Both the position numbers and the translations under genes were made by a program. From contig CM055092.1 of assembly GCA_029204225.1 (NCBI GenBank), forward strand, positions 101,555,789 to 101,619,788: a DNA stretch of 64,000 nucleotides. The letters run 5' to 3'. The DNA is from Diphasiastrum complanatum (taxonomy: Eukaryota; Streptophyta; Lycopodiopsida; Lycopodiales; Lycopodiaceae). Below the pieces are notes generated by a model. It was not told the origin of the DNA. It ran no database searches and saw nothing but the letters and a program-made list of their open reading frames with translations. This document shows, in pieces, positions 11,191-20,883 of the stretch (the stretch's first letter is position 1; every line of letters starts with the position of its first letter).

Positions 11191-12243
11191 ATTCACACCA
11201 TCTCCGGATTGGAGTATGGAATTGTGATGGTATACCCTCATCTTCCATACCTGGTGACCTGATTGATTTCATCACTGGCAGAGATTTATTGCTTTTACGG
11301 AGACCCATGAGAGTTAGGAGAGAGGATTACCTATTTTTCCAGGATACAGATGGGATTCTGCATATAGACCTGAGACTAGATCAGCTAGTGGTCGTGGATC
11401 CGGAGGTGTTGCGTGTTTATGCAAGGATTCTCTTCACCCGAGCATCGAGTTCATCGGACACGATGAGCGTGCATGTTATATATGGATTCATATTGTTGTA
11501 CATGATATTGGTTTGGATAGGGACCTCTTTGTGGCGGCATGTATTTTCCTCTAGAGTCTTCGTCCTTTGCGGAGGACATAGGTTTACCCTACCTTGATTT
11601 ATTGCCAGATATTATCAGATTCGTCTTGCCCTTGACAATGATGAGATGGGAGTTTCCGGGGTTTTAGAGGACAACTTGGAACCTATTACCCCCTACGGTG
11701 AGCATTTATTATAGTTTGGAGAGGCCCATGAGTTAGCCATTTACAATGGCCTAACTTGCTGGCCAAACTTTGGCGGTTATACTTGTCAGTGGACATAGTG
11801 TTGTGGATTATCTCATGGGATCACCATCCTCCATACCTCTCATCTCTGATTTTCACATATCCCCCACCACTCTCTCTGATCAATCTTTTGTCTCCTTCGC
11901 TATCGGCCGCCTCCCACCTCCCCAACCATCCTCAAATTCCTTGCTTACACATGCACCCATGTATACATTCAGTTCTCTCCATACGCCTGTCTACCAGGAG
12001 TTTCTAGCCTTTTTACTCCATTCCTTTCCACACGATAGTACAGTCGAGACTCAACCTGCCTTTCTTAGCACCTCTCTTCATACCGCTGCTTCCTTTCCCT
12101 CCAAGCCCCATAAAGGCAGATGCACACGTCCCTCATCGCTACGACCTCTACACCCTCCGTGGTATGATGCCGAATGTCGCTCTCTCCATCACCTTGTCAC
12201 CCATGCTTGTACCACCCTTCCTGCTCATTCAGAGACTTCGTGA
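11191..12243 (+). pseudogene. LINE copy A, ORF2 endonuclease and linker
   Basis: Apurinic-type endonuclease start HHLRIGVWNCDGI (catalytic Asn in WNC) at 11196-11240, with the expected METH-type Glu region damaged at 11300 (RRPM frame). The C-terminal endonuclease block GHSVVDYLMGSP (11796) is followed by TLSDQSFVSF, where the usual SDH has His changed to Gln. The linker contains the family's PWYDAECRSLHHLVTHA block (12160-12215). Homology breaks near 12233-12243. At least three frame changes are needed, so it is inactive. Confidence 0.8.
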
Positions 12244-12328
12244 CCTTGATTTCTCCACAAATATTGTTCTAGCAGTGATGGCTCTTTATGAGAAGGTCTT
12301 GTGATGTTTCTGACATGGCAGTGGCCTC
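12233..12328 (+). pseudogene. LINE reverse-transcriptase scrap
   Basis: Plus-strand reading gives FSTNIVLAVMALYEKVL, matching the finger/palm segment FSTDIVLAVMALYEHVL at 13230-13280 of the same family. It is only about 95 bp and is followed at 12329 by LINE sequence in the opposite orientation, so a rearrangement junction lies here. Confidence 0.75.
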
Positions 12329-12475
12329 CCGAGTCCAAGTAGCGTGGCATGACCGGGGTCCTTGATGCATCTAGCTCCAAGAAATGAGTCCGATAGAAAG
12401 CTGGCTTAACCCCTAACTGGTTACGCCAAGTCCGCTCTAGATATGTGCGATAAAGGAAGCGTCTGATACTCGTCA
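12329..12475 (-). pseudogene. LINE ORF2 C-terminal fragment, inverted
   Basis: Minus strand reads IRRFLYRTYLERTWRNQ ... FLELDAS ... MPRYLDSG, the C-terminal block seen on the plus strand at 18115-18255. Its natural upstream neighbour (ITELPSGTHQY) sits in plus orientation at about 13805-13845. The two would become contiguous if 12476-13875 were inverted. Confidence 0.8.
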
Positions 12476-12477
12476 TA

Positions 12478-12602
12478 CTCTATACCGAGAATATATGGTT
12501 AAGTGGAATGATCAGCCTGTTGAGAATGCCACTTGGGAAAGAGGCAGCGTCCTTCGCAAGATTTTTCCACACTTTGTCTTAGAGGACCAAGACGGTTCTT
12601 AA
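12478..12602 (+). pseudogene. Ty3-gypsy chromodomain/pol C-terminus
   Basis: Encodes REYMVKWNDQP, then ATWERGSVLRKIFPHF, and stops with TAA at 12600-12602. This is the chromodomain-like end of a chromovirus-type gypsy pol. It is followed by a polypurine tract and the LTR. The matching integrase lies on the opposite strand at 13874-14764, so the element has been split by inversion. Confidence 0.8.
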
Positions 12603-12613
12603 GGGGAAGGGAG
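12601..12613 (+). other. polypurine tract
   Basis: AAGGGGAAGGGAG immediately before the LTR start TGTTACGAGC; the usual plus-strand priming site of LTR retrotransposons. It shows that 12614-12971 is a 3' LTR. Confidence 0.8.
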
Positions 12614-12971
12614 TGTTACGAGCACGTAACCAGTGCCGAACCCTAGGGAACACAGATAGGTCAGATACCACAGTCAGGGTCGTGTCCAGCGTACATGACC
12701 AACAGGGCAAGACAATGTGAGTAGTGTGCCCCAGCATGGTCCATAGCCATGGCGGGCCTAACACAGCCTAGGGACCCTGTCAGCAGGATAGGGCCCCTAG
12801 TTGGGTCCCGACGTGCAGTCGGCCACGTCAGTGCCACGTGGCCGACACTTGGCAGTTGCATGCTACCAGTCCTCACACTGGGCTAGGAGGGGCTTACTCT
12901 ATATCAGGGAGTAGGCAAGGTTGGGTGGATCAGTTAGTGTTTGCCCTACTGTGGTGTTAGGATCTATTACA
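12614..12971 (+). repeat. 3' LTR of gypsy element B (358 bp)
   Basis: Begins TGTTACGAGC, ends GATCTATTACA. It is the reverse complement, same length, of 17379-17736 with a few percent differences. It contains the G-box core CACGTG within GTGCCACGTGGCCG (near 12832-12845), a known plant stress/light cis-element core; function here is inference. Confidence 0.92.
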
Positions 12972-13845
12972 GACATGTTCTGGCTAAATTATATGGTACT
13001 ATACTGCAGTCTGTTGTGAGCTTTGAGGCGGAGACTAGGAGACTACATGCCATGGGTCAGGCTGGTTTCGGAGCACATTATTCCACGGCAGATCACATCT
13101 TCACATTGCGAGCCTTGATTGAGGAGGCTAAGCACAGGAGAGAGGGTTTACTGTTGTTTTGTGGACTTCAGGAAAGCCTTTGATTCTGTTCCTCGTTCAT
13201 TGCTCATCCAGAGACTCCGAGACCTCGGCTTCTCCACCGACATTGTTCTTGCTGTGATGGCACTTTATGAGCATGTCCTTGGTTGTTTCCGGCATAGCAG
13301 TGGCATATCTGAGCACATCTGGAGCACTATTGGAGTGAAGCAGGGTTGTTCCCTCTCACCAATCCTCTTTGGCTTGTATATTGATGAGTTGGAGAGAGTC
13401 ATTACACAGGGTGGCGGTACTGGCTGCAGGCTTGGTGACATCTTGATTGCTATCCTCCTTTATGTTGATGATATGGTGTTGGTCTCACCGACCAGAGAGG
13501 GCCTACAACGACAATTGGATTGCTTGCATGAGTTTTGCACCAGATGGGGACTAGGGGTGAACATTGGGAAGACCAAGGTTATGGTCTTCAACACTTTGAG
13601 GGCATTCATGCAGCGACAGGAGCTTACTTTGGGCGGACAGATTCTAGAGGTGGTCCCTTCCTACACATACTTGGGGGTCCTTTTCTTAGGTCCTACTTTT
13701 AGCATGAGACAGGCCGCTACCACTCGACTAGGGAAAGGACATGCCTCCCTTGTTCAGCTAGAGCGATTTCAGGCCTCTCACCTCCTACTTGTATCATTTG
13801 GCATCTCCATCACAGAGCTCCCCTCCGGCACACATCAGTATGTGT
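12972..13845 (+). pseudogene. LINE reverse transcriptase (partial, internally deleted)
   Basis: RT motifs in order: LAKLYGTILQS, QAGFGAHYSTADHIFTLRA, FRKAFDSVPRSLLIQ (13165-13210), GVKQGCSLSPILFGLYIDEL (13335-13395), LLYVDDMVL (catalytic YVDD in place of the family's YADD, about 13455) and NIGKTKVMVFNT. One frameshift lies near 13140 (before the FVDF block). At 13771 the sequence jumps from VQLERF directly to QASHLLLVSFGISITELPSG, losing about 130 codons of the thumb present in the copy at 17737-18110. Confidence 0.85.
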
Positions 13846-13873
13846 CTCTCTACTATCAAGAATCTCCTCTGGT

Positions 13874-14764
13874 TCATGTGGAGGGTTGCTGAGGATCCAA
13901 TGGGAGAACTAGAACACTGTCCCCTACCAGATTGTCTAATCTGGTTAAGGCTTTTCGTAACTGACTTACATGAAAGAATGGGAAAACCTTACTGCTGTGT
14001 GGGAGTTCTAGTTCATAGGTGACCTCGCCTAGTCTCCTATTGATGGTAAAGGGACCACAATACCTTGGAGACAACTTAGCACACACTCTTGATTTGAGGG
14101 TTTTAGAGTCAACTGGGACTCTCAAGTAGACTTTCTCACCAGTGGAGAACTGCACATCCCGTCTGTGTGGATCTGCATAATGCCTGGCTTGATCCTGGGA
14201 CTGCCTAATGCTACGCTTAGCATGTTCTATCATCTGGTTTAGGTCCTCTAAAAAGTTTCTGGTTGATTCAACTTTTTCTTGTTTAAACCCTACAGCTGTG
14301 GGTGAGCGTGGCTGAAAACTGTACATCAGCATAAATGGGCTGTATCCCGTAGCTGAATGTTTGGTACTGTTGTAAGCAAACTCTAATATCGAGAGATACT
14401 CCTCCCAATTAGTCTGCTTCTTGCTGACGTATGCACGAAGCATATTCTCCAGCACCTGATTTACCCTCTTTGTTTGACCGTCCGTCTGTGGATGGTCGGT
14501 GGTACTCATCTTAAGTTTAGTATGGAGATGATGGAATATTGCCCTCCAAAAATTTCCAGTAAACTTACTGTCCCGGTCGCTGACTATGCCGGAAGGTAGA
14601 CCGTACAATTTAAACAGCCCGTCAACAAACAACCTCACTAGCTCTCGAGCTCTAACGGTTGTTTTGGTCAGAATAAAATGAGCCATTTTGGTCGGACGGT
14701 CATCTGTGACCCATATAGCGTCACTACCCTTTTGGGTTTTAGGCAGGCCTACTATAAAATCCAT
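13874..14764 (-). pseudogene. gypsy element B integrase
   Basis: A 296-codon open frame on the minus strand, starting MDFIVGLPKTQKG. The core shows the first Asp (VTDDRPTKMAHF) and the second Asp (GIVSDRDSKFTGNFW). At the third position HPQTDGQTKRVNQ has Lys where the catalytic Glu of D,D35E normally stands. A C-terminal GPY-type region follows (KLSPRYCGPFTI, then LPHSSKVFPFFHVSQLRK). The chromodomain expected next is displaced to 12478-12602. With the Glu lost and the partner RT deleted, it cannot work. Confidence 0.9.
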
Positions 14765-16482
14765 GGAGATGCTCTCCCATTTACCAGTTCGTCTCCGATT
14801 AGCTGACAGAGTTCTGAACTGCAGACCATAGGACTGTTGGGAACATAATGCTCCCCATGCAACTGGATCTCTCGGCCTTTATGCTGAAAGCTGAGGGTGT
14901 TCTCTTGATAGTTTCTGTGGAGGGAAGGTCCTAAACTGTAGAGCCAATCTCTCCCGAGAACAATATCTGTGTGATCCAGGTGCATTATCTGAAAGTTTAT
15001 TTCATCTTGGTACCCTTGAATACGAAGATTCAAATTACTTACCATAGTTTCCCATATTTTTTTATCTTCACCCTTAGCTAATGAAACTATGTACCTATGC
15101 TGACTAGGTACTTCTGGTAGTTTAAGCTTTTTAACCAGGGTGTAGTTGATGAAATTATGGGTTGCCCCATCATCAACCATAACTCTTACTGACCGGTTAC
15201 CAACTTTCCCATGCATACGTACTAGGTCATGCGGCCCAAAGCTAAAGGGTCTCGCTAGCATTGCAGAGGTCAGCTGGCAACAGTGTTCATGATCTTCATG
15301 ATACACTTTGATCTCGGAAGCTGCCGAGTCACTGGGGAAACATACAGTCTGAACAAGATGAACTTGTTTTTTATCTTTCTTATCTTTTTTAGTGAAAGGC
15401 CCCTTGGGACACTGTCTGACTGTGTGTCCCTTGCCCATACACACAAAGCACAAACGTTCTTGTTTGGCTTTCTCAAAATCATCTGGTTTTAAGGGCTGTA
15501 TGAGTGAAGGGCGTTTCTGAGGAGCTTCACCTTTAAATTTATCTTCTTTCTTTCTTTTTAAAAATTTCTTTTGAAATTGAAAGTCTTTTTGAGAAGGCTG
15601 CTCAGAAAGTGGCTGCTGTCTCGCCCTCTTCCTACCCACTGAATCATCATAGATTTGAGCATATCTGAGAGCTTGCTCAAGGGTAGTAGGCGAGTTTCTC
15701 TGGACCTCTACTTTATATTCATCTTTGAGGCCACGGACAAATCCCCTGATTTTCTGATAATCATCCATATTTTTAATCTTTAAAATTGCTTCTCGATACT
15801 GCGAGATATATTGAATGAGGGACTTGTCCATTACTGTTCTTTCCCAGGCTTCCCAGGCTCTATCAAGTTCATTTTCTGGTAGAAATTCTCTTAGGAAAGC
15901 TTCTTCAAAGGCTTTTCATGACCGGGGAGTCTGCCCAGTCTCCTGGAGATTTAACCACCACTTATAGGCCATAGGCCCTAAGGAAAGACTGGCCTCAATA
16001 GCTTGCAAATGGTCAGGGGTCTGTTTAAGAGCATGAATGTTCTTCCATTTGCTGAGGAAGGTTTGTAGAATGTCTGCATTTCTATCCTTCTCTTCCCCAT
16101 TAAAAGTAGGAGGCTTTAAATCTTTAAAAACACTGGGGTGAGACCGTAAAGTCTCACCCGAAACTGATGGAAGTGGAGAAGGGGATAACTGAGAAGTGGA
16201 GGGAAGGCTTCCTTTCGCGGAACTCAAAATCAAGCTTTTGAGTTCAGCGAACGAGTCGTCCACACTGGACTTGAAATTGGCTAATGCCAACTTCAGTTCA
16301 TCCACTTCTGTTACCAACTGGAGAAACTGCTCCTTGGTAACCAGTTCGTCGAGTTCTTCGGTGAACTGTTCCTGTTCTTCCAATTTCATTGGTTCCTTCC
16401 CTTTTCTGTAAGCCAAGGCTTCTGTTTCAAGCTCGTCGAAGCCTCTCTCCGGGGGTTGATTAGGTCCCTGAGGAGTGGTCAT
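14752..16482 (-). pseudogene. gypsy element B gag-protease
   Basis: Gag starts at 16482 (MTTPQGPNQPPERGF), with a coiled-coil-like acidic N-terminus, then the Gag core (FKDLKPPTFNGEEKD, AYKWWLNLQ). A stop and frame change lie at about 15916. Gag then continues from 15831 (IQYISQYREAILK, RGFVRGLKDEYK) to a perfect CX2CX4HX4C knuckle (CFVCMGKGHTVRQC). The aspartic protease follows: VDDGATHNFI at about 15155-15185, with IVLGRDWLYSLG downstream. Sequence runs straight from the protease C-terminus into the integrase start, so RT and RNase H (roughly 2 kb in intact relatives, family knowledge) are missing. Confidence 0.88.
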
Positions 16483-17364
16483 CTTCGGAACTGAAAGAGA
16501 GCTACCTTAACCTCTGAAGGAAAAACAAGTCTAAAAGACTAATTTACAACTGTACAAGGGAAAGGAAAGATGAGTTAGCTGTTTCTGAGGACTGTACTTC
16601 CAAAGAAAAGATGAAGAGGAACCCTCTCAGCTCTTTTACCCAAGATTTCAGATCTGCTGTCCCGGAAAATCTCCGTTTATGGTTCCAAAATAGCACCAAG
16701 ATTTCCGATTTCTTGAGTAGAATTGCTCACTGCTCTGATTGTAGACGTGGGGCTCCAAAAAGCGAGGCAAAGGACCTTAAAAAGTATAAAACTTTCTGAA
16801 ATTGAAAGCTGCCTACCCGAGGCTGATCTGACAGCATCTGAGTTGGTCCCAAAAAACAAGTTTGAAGCCAAAAAACCATTCCAAAATTTGGATTTTCGAT
16901 GGCACCCTGCTCGCTGATCTGTGGCAAGAAAAGTTGATGCCTAAACCTCTGAAAATCTTGCAAATCAGAAATGAGTTTTGACTCCTTTCTCTTCCCTGTC
17001 CAGCGCTGGCCCTGCTACTACTTTTTGATTAGAACTTACTCTAATCTGCTCAAAACTTGCTACAATTTTCAGATCTGAAGGCTAGCTATACTGTGATGGA
17101 TCTGCCCATCCTTTTCCCTTGGAATTCCCTTCTGAAATCCGAGAAAGACGTCCACAAAATCAAAGAGGAAAGCTGATCTAACAGTGCTGAAGCTGTACCA
17201 GACAATTCTCCTCCAAAAAACTGTAAGTTCTAGCAAATTGAAGGATTTTAAAGTTGGTCCTACAACGATTTTCCTCCTCTATTCTTTTCTGAGAATCTGA
17301 GAAATATTTCCTATCTTCTGATAGCTTTCTCTACTGCTGCTCCTGAACTCCCTAGGATGGAGAT
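16483..17364 (-). other. untranslated leader of gypsy element B
   Basis: About 880 bp between primer site and gag, without a convincing frame. Repeated short runs such as TCTGAGAA and AAATCTGAGA suggest ordinary leader sequence. Confidence 0.6.
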
Positions 17365-17377
17365 GGCTCTGATACCA
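17365..17377 (-). other. primer-binding site of gypsy element B
   Basis: Plus strand GGCTCTGATACCA is the complement of TGGTATCAGAGCC, the initiator-Met tRNA primer site. One base separates it from the LTR at 17379. Confidence 0.92.
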
Positions 17378-17378
17378 G

Positions 17379-17736
17379 TGTAATAGATCCTAACACCACA
17401 ATAGGGCAAACACTAACTGATTCACCCAACCTTGCCTACTCCCTGATATAGATTAAGCCCCTCCTAGCCCAGTGTGAGGATTGGTAGCATGCAACTGCCA
17501 AGTGTCGGCCACGTGACACTGATGTGGCCGACTGCACGTCGGGACCCAACTGGGAGCCCTATCCTGCTGATAGGGTCCCTAGGCTGTGTTAGGCCCGCCA
17601 TGGCTATGGACCGTGCTGGGGCACACTACTCACACTGTCTTGCCCTATTGGTCATGTACGCTGGACACGACCCTGACTGTGGTATCTGACCTATCTGTGT
17701 TCTCTAGGGTTCGGCACTGGTCACGAGCTCGTAACA
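17379..17736 (-). repeat. 5' LTR of gypsy element B (358 bp, minus strand)
   Basis: Plus strand TGTAATAGATCC ... GAGCTCGTAACA, inverted relative to 12614-12971. It interrupts LINE sequence: TGTAACA-type end followed by GTTACCCCCACGGC, the LINE VTPTALYA block. Flanks differ (GTTAC here, GACAT at 12972-12976), so the two LTR edges do not share a simple target duplication. Confidence 0.92.
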
Positions 17737-18903
17737 GTTACCCCCACGGCTTTATATGCGGCAGAGACATGGTATGTAGGTCTTCCTTCTTCACACTGGG
17801 CCAGTCTCTCACGATTACAGACCACCATGCTTGCTCGGTTGATTCGAGCGAAGCCTTCTGTTCCCCATGAGATTCTCCTGGCCGAGTTTGCAGTTCCACC
17901 TATACAGATCGAGGCAGTTCTTCAGCTTATCACCTATATACAGAGGATACAGGCGCTACCAGAGATAGACAGGCGATACATACAGGTTGCACTATCCTCC
18001 TCACAACGTCTTCATGATCAGGGCTACAAGCTATCATGGTTCTCTCAGGCCTCTCACCTCCTACTTGTATCATTTGGCATCTCCATCACAGAGCTCCCCT
18101 CCGGCACACATCAGTATATCAGAGGCTTCCTTTATCGCACATATCTAGAGCGGACTTGGCGTAACCAGTTAGGGGTTAAGCCAGCTTTCTATCGGACTCA
18201 TTTCTTGGAGCTAGATGCATCAGGGACCCCGATCATGCCACGCTACTTGGACTCGGGATTGTCACATTGCCTCAGATTCACATTGGGGCAGCTCAGGGTG
18301 TCCTCTCATCAGCTAGCTATTGAGACTGGGAGGTTCCACGGTATTCCCAGAAAGGAGCGGATTTGCCAGTTCTGCTCCCTAGGTGAGGTGGAGTCTGAGG
18401 AGCACTTTATATTTCGGTGCCCTGTATATTATGAGATTAGAGGACAATATCACTGCCTGTTCCGAGAGATGCCTACCACTCTACGATCTCTCATAGCTTA
18501 TGAGGACCCACGGTGTGTCGCTCTCATGGTACACGAGATGTCCAGACTACGGAGAGATCTATACGAGACACCCCAACATTTTACCTCACAGCCATTGATT
18601 ACTTCGTTCTTTACTAGACGGAGATCGCATGATTTAGTACCTGAGGATGAGGATTATGATGAGAATCACGACGAGGATGTTGGCCGCTCTCATGCTCATA
18701 GAGATCAGAGACAGTGTACCTCTCACCATCAGGATACCACCAGGATTACTAGACATTCTACGCAGGGGCGTACTACTACTACTATCACACATACACGTGC
18801 TCATACTCACAGACGCCGCCGGCAGACTCCAGTGCTTTCCCATACTGTGGCTCGCATTACATCGTTTTACAGCAGCAGCACAGCAGATGCAGCACAGCCT
18901 TGA
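17737..18903 (+). pseudogene. LINE copy A, ORF2 C-terminal part with CCHC motif and PIP box
   Basis: Starts in the thumb (VTPTALYAAETWYVG) and is open from 17827 to TGA at 18901-18903. Blocks in order: RLIRAKPSVPHEILLAEF, SHLLLVSFGISITELPSGTH, FLYRTYLERTWRNQLG and RVSSHQLAIETGRF. A CCHC motif follows: CQFCSLGEVESEEHFIFRC (18370-18420). QPLITSFF at 18589-18612 fits the PCNA-interacting consensus QxxI/LxxFF and is followed by TRRRS. An Asp/Glu-rich stretch (VPEDEDYDENHDED) and a His/Arg/Thr-rich tail close the protein, which ends with a second ITSFY. It is the 3' half of the element interrupted by gypsy B. C-terminus and PIP box appear intact; the full ORF2 is not. Confidence 0.88.
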
Positions 18904-19118
18904 CATCTTACCCGAGACACATATGATTATTATTATGCACATTCTCGCATACGTGTCTATTTTAGGTTGCACTAGATGTTTTTCTTTATTACAGTTTGGA
19001 GACGTTTTTTATACGCTCCCATGGTTACCACATACATGACATATACTTCATTAGTCTTATATGCCTTTTGGCATGGAAAAGACATTAATAAAGCTTTCTT
19101 TCTTTCTTTCTCTCTCTC
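18904..19118 (+). other. LINE 3' UTR, structured 3' end and pyrimidine tail
   Basis: Outer stem GTCTT (19054-19058) / AAGAC (19079-19083) encloses a hairpin ATGCC-TTTT-GGCAT (19061-19074). It is followed by ATTAATAAAG and a (TTTC)n(CT)n tail. The next LINE copy starts immediately after the tail. Confidence 0.85.
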
Positions 19119-19709
19119 TCTCTACCAGTATATCAGGCGCTTTTTATATAGAGCGTATCTCGACCGCACTTAGAGGCGACAACTTGGTGTTAAACCCGCC
19201 TATTACTGGACTCATTTCATTGAGCTTGACACAGCAGGGTTCCCTGTTTTGCCACACTATCTGGACTCGGGATTATCACATAGCCTCAGATTTACGTTGA
19301 GACAGCTCCGCGTATCATCACATCAGTTGGCTATTGAGACTGGGAGATTCCAGGGCACCCCGAGAGAGGAGTGGATTTGTCAGTTTTGTTCCCTGGGCAA
19401 GGTGGAGTCGGAGGATCACTTTATCTTTAGGTGCCTTGTGTATTACGAGATCAGAGGGAGATATCACTGTTTGTTTCGTGACACACCTGTCACACTACGC
19501 TCCCTCCTAGCCTACGAGGACTCTAGATGTGTCGCACTCATGTTACGAGAGATGTTTATTCTATGGCAGGACCTATGTCAGACAGCCCAACGGAGTCATA
19601 TTTCTCAGCAGCAGATCACCTCTTTCTTTTCCAGGAGACGAGGACGAGACTTTGTATCTGATGAGGATGAGACAGATGACGACTTACATACCCACAGAGG
19701 TCAAAGATA
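19119..19709 (+). pseudogene. 5'-truncated LINE copy, ORF2 C-terminus
   Basis: Begins in mid-ORF2 with YIRRFLYRAYLDRT directly after a CT tail. One stop follows (TAG in place of Trp near 19169), then an open frame 19249-19709. It contains RVSSHQLAIETGRFQG, the CCHC motif CQFCSLGKVESEDHFIFRC, and PIP box QQQITSFF (19606-19629) followed by SRRRGRDF and an acidic patch DEDETDDD. A TAG truncates the C-terminal tail relative to the copy at 17737. Confidence 0.88.
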
Positions 19710-20101
19710 GTGTCCCACTCATACTCATGTTGCTGCACGAGTTACCCGACCTATCAGGAGGAGGCCTCATCTCCCCAGACGACGTCATCGACCACCAGCA
19801 GTTCCTTATGCTGCAGCCCGTATTACATCCTTTTTTAGCATCAGCGGGACAGGATTCGGTGATAGTGTCATACCATATTCGTGAAAGACAGACAATTAGC
19901 ATTATATATGCTCCCATGTGTTTCATATATCATTGCATCCTTTTTAGTTTCAGTTTTCAGTTCAGTTTATAGTAGTTAGATTTGTATTTCTGTTATCTTG
20001 GAAACGTTTCATACGCTCCTACAGTTACCACATACTTGACATGTACTTAAACTAGTTTTATATGCCTTTTGGCATGGAAAAGACATTAATAAAGCTTTCT
20101 T

Positions 20102-20157
<56 letters not shown>
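19710..20157 (+). other. LINE 3' UTR, structured 3' end and CT tail
   Basis: GTTTT (20055-20059) / AAGAC (20079-20083) outer stem with one G-U. Inner hairpin ATGCC-TTTT-GGCAT at 20062-20075. Then ATTAATAAAG, TTTC repeats and about 25 CT units to 20155. Host intron resumes at about 20158. Confidence 0.85.
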
Positions 20158-20158
<1 letters not shown>

Positions 20159-20883
20159 CGCACTTGGTTATGAACCGGTCCGGGCCCCGCGGCTGTTTTG
20201 GCAACAGTCCGGTTAGAGTGCCTGCCCAGAATTGTGTGGTTGCCATGCATTTGAAAAACACTTAATGAAAATAGCTCGTGCATAATATTGGGTTACAACA
20301 AACTGCTTGAGGGTTGTGCTTTTATGGGCAGACATTTTCAAGGGTTTATTTTAAAATATCTAATATAGCTGGTATCGATTATTTGCACAGTTTGTGTAAC
20401 TCTCATATGTTATGAAGTTCCGTAGTGTGACTCAGAGTTTCTGTTAAATTTCAGGGTGTAAGTCTTTGTAACTATCATTGGTAATCAATGTCATTGAAAG
20501 ATTAACACACAAGCCTTAAAGTGAGAAAGAAAACACACAAACTCTAGACCTGCATGAGGTTTTCTGCCATATCACATAAGAATGAACCAAAGTGAGAGAG
20601 TAAGGTAGTTTGTTGGTGTCGCCTCGCATCTAATGCACAAATTACAAGTACTTTTTGAGTTAACAGGCACCAGACTACTTAAGACCAAAATACCATTTTG
20701 GCCTACTTAGTACTTCAAGATTTGAAGTACATCAATGAGCGCGTTCATCAACTAGAACATTTTCTTATGCCAATAAATTTGGCAGTACATCTAATAGTTT
20801 CTTGAGTTCTCTGGTCATTACAATAGTTCTAAGAATGCAGTAGACTTTCAAACTTGCTACAATATTTGCTCATTCTTTTGCAG
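20158..20883 (+). other. host intron, nothing recognised
   Basis: AT-rich intron DNA ending in a pyrimidine-rich acceptor TTTTGCAG at 20876-20883. Confidence 0.7.

Larger units (their letters stand above)
8966..20883 (+). other. 11.9-kb intron of the transporter gene, filled by retrotransposons
   Basis: Donor GT at 8966, acceptor TTTTGCAG ending 20883, phase 0 on both sides. The host part (8966-9825 and 20158-20883) is ordinary AT-rich intron with nothing recognisable. The middle is a plus-strand LINE (9869-19118) with an internal rearranged gypsy element, plus a second LINE copy (19119-20157). CT microsatellites lie at both outer edges (9826-9868 and about 20107-20155). Confidence 0.85.

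Noticed and set aside
12661-12876. Short frames inside both copies of the 358-bp repeat (also 17474-17689)
   Set aside because: They lie in LTRs, occur on opposite strands of inverted copies and show no domain.
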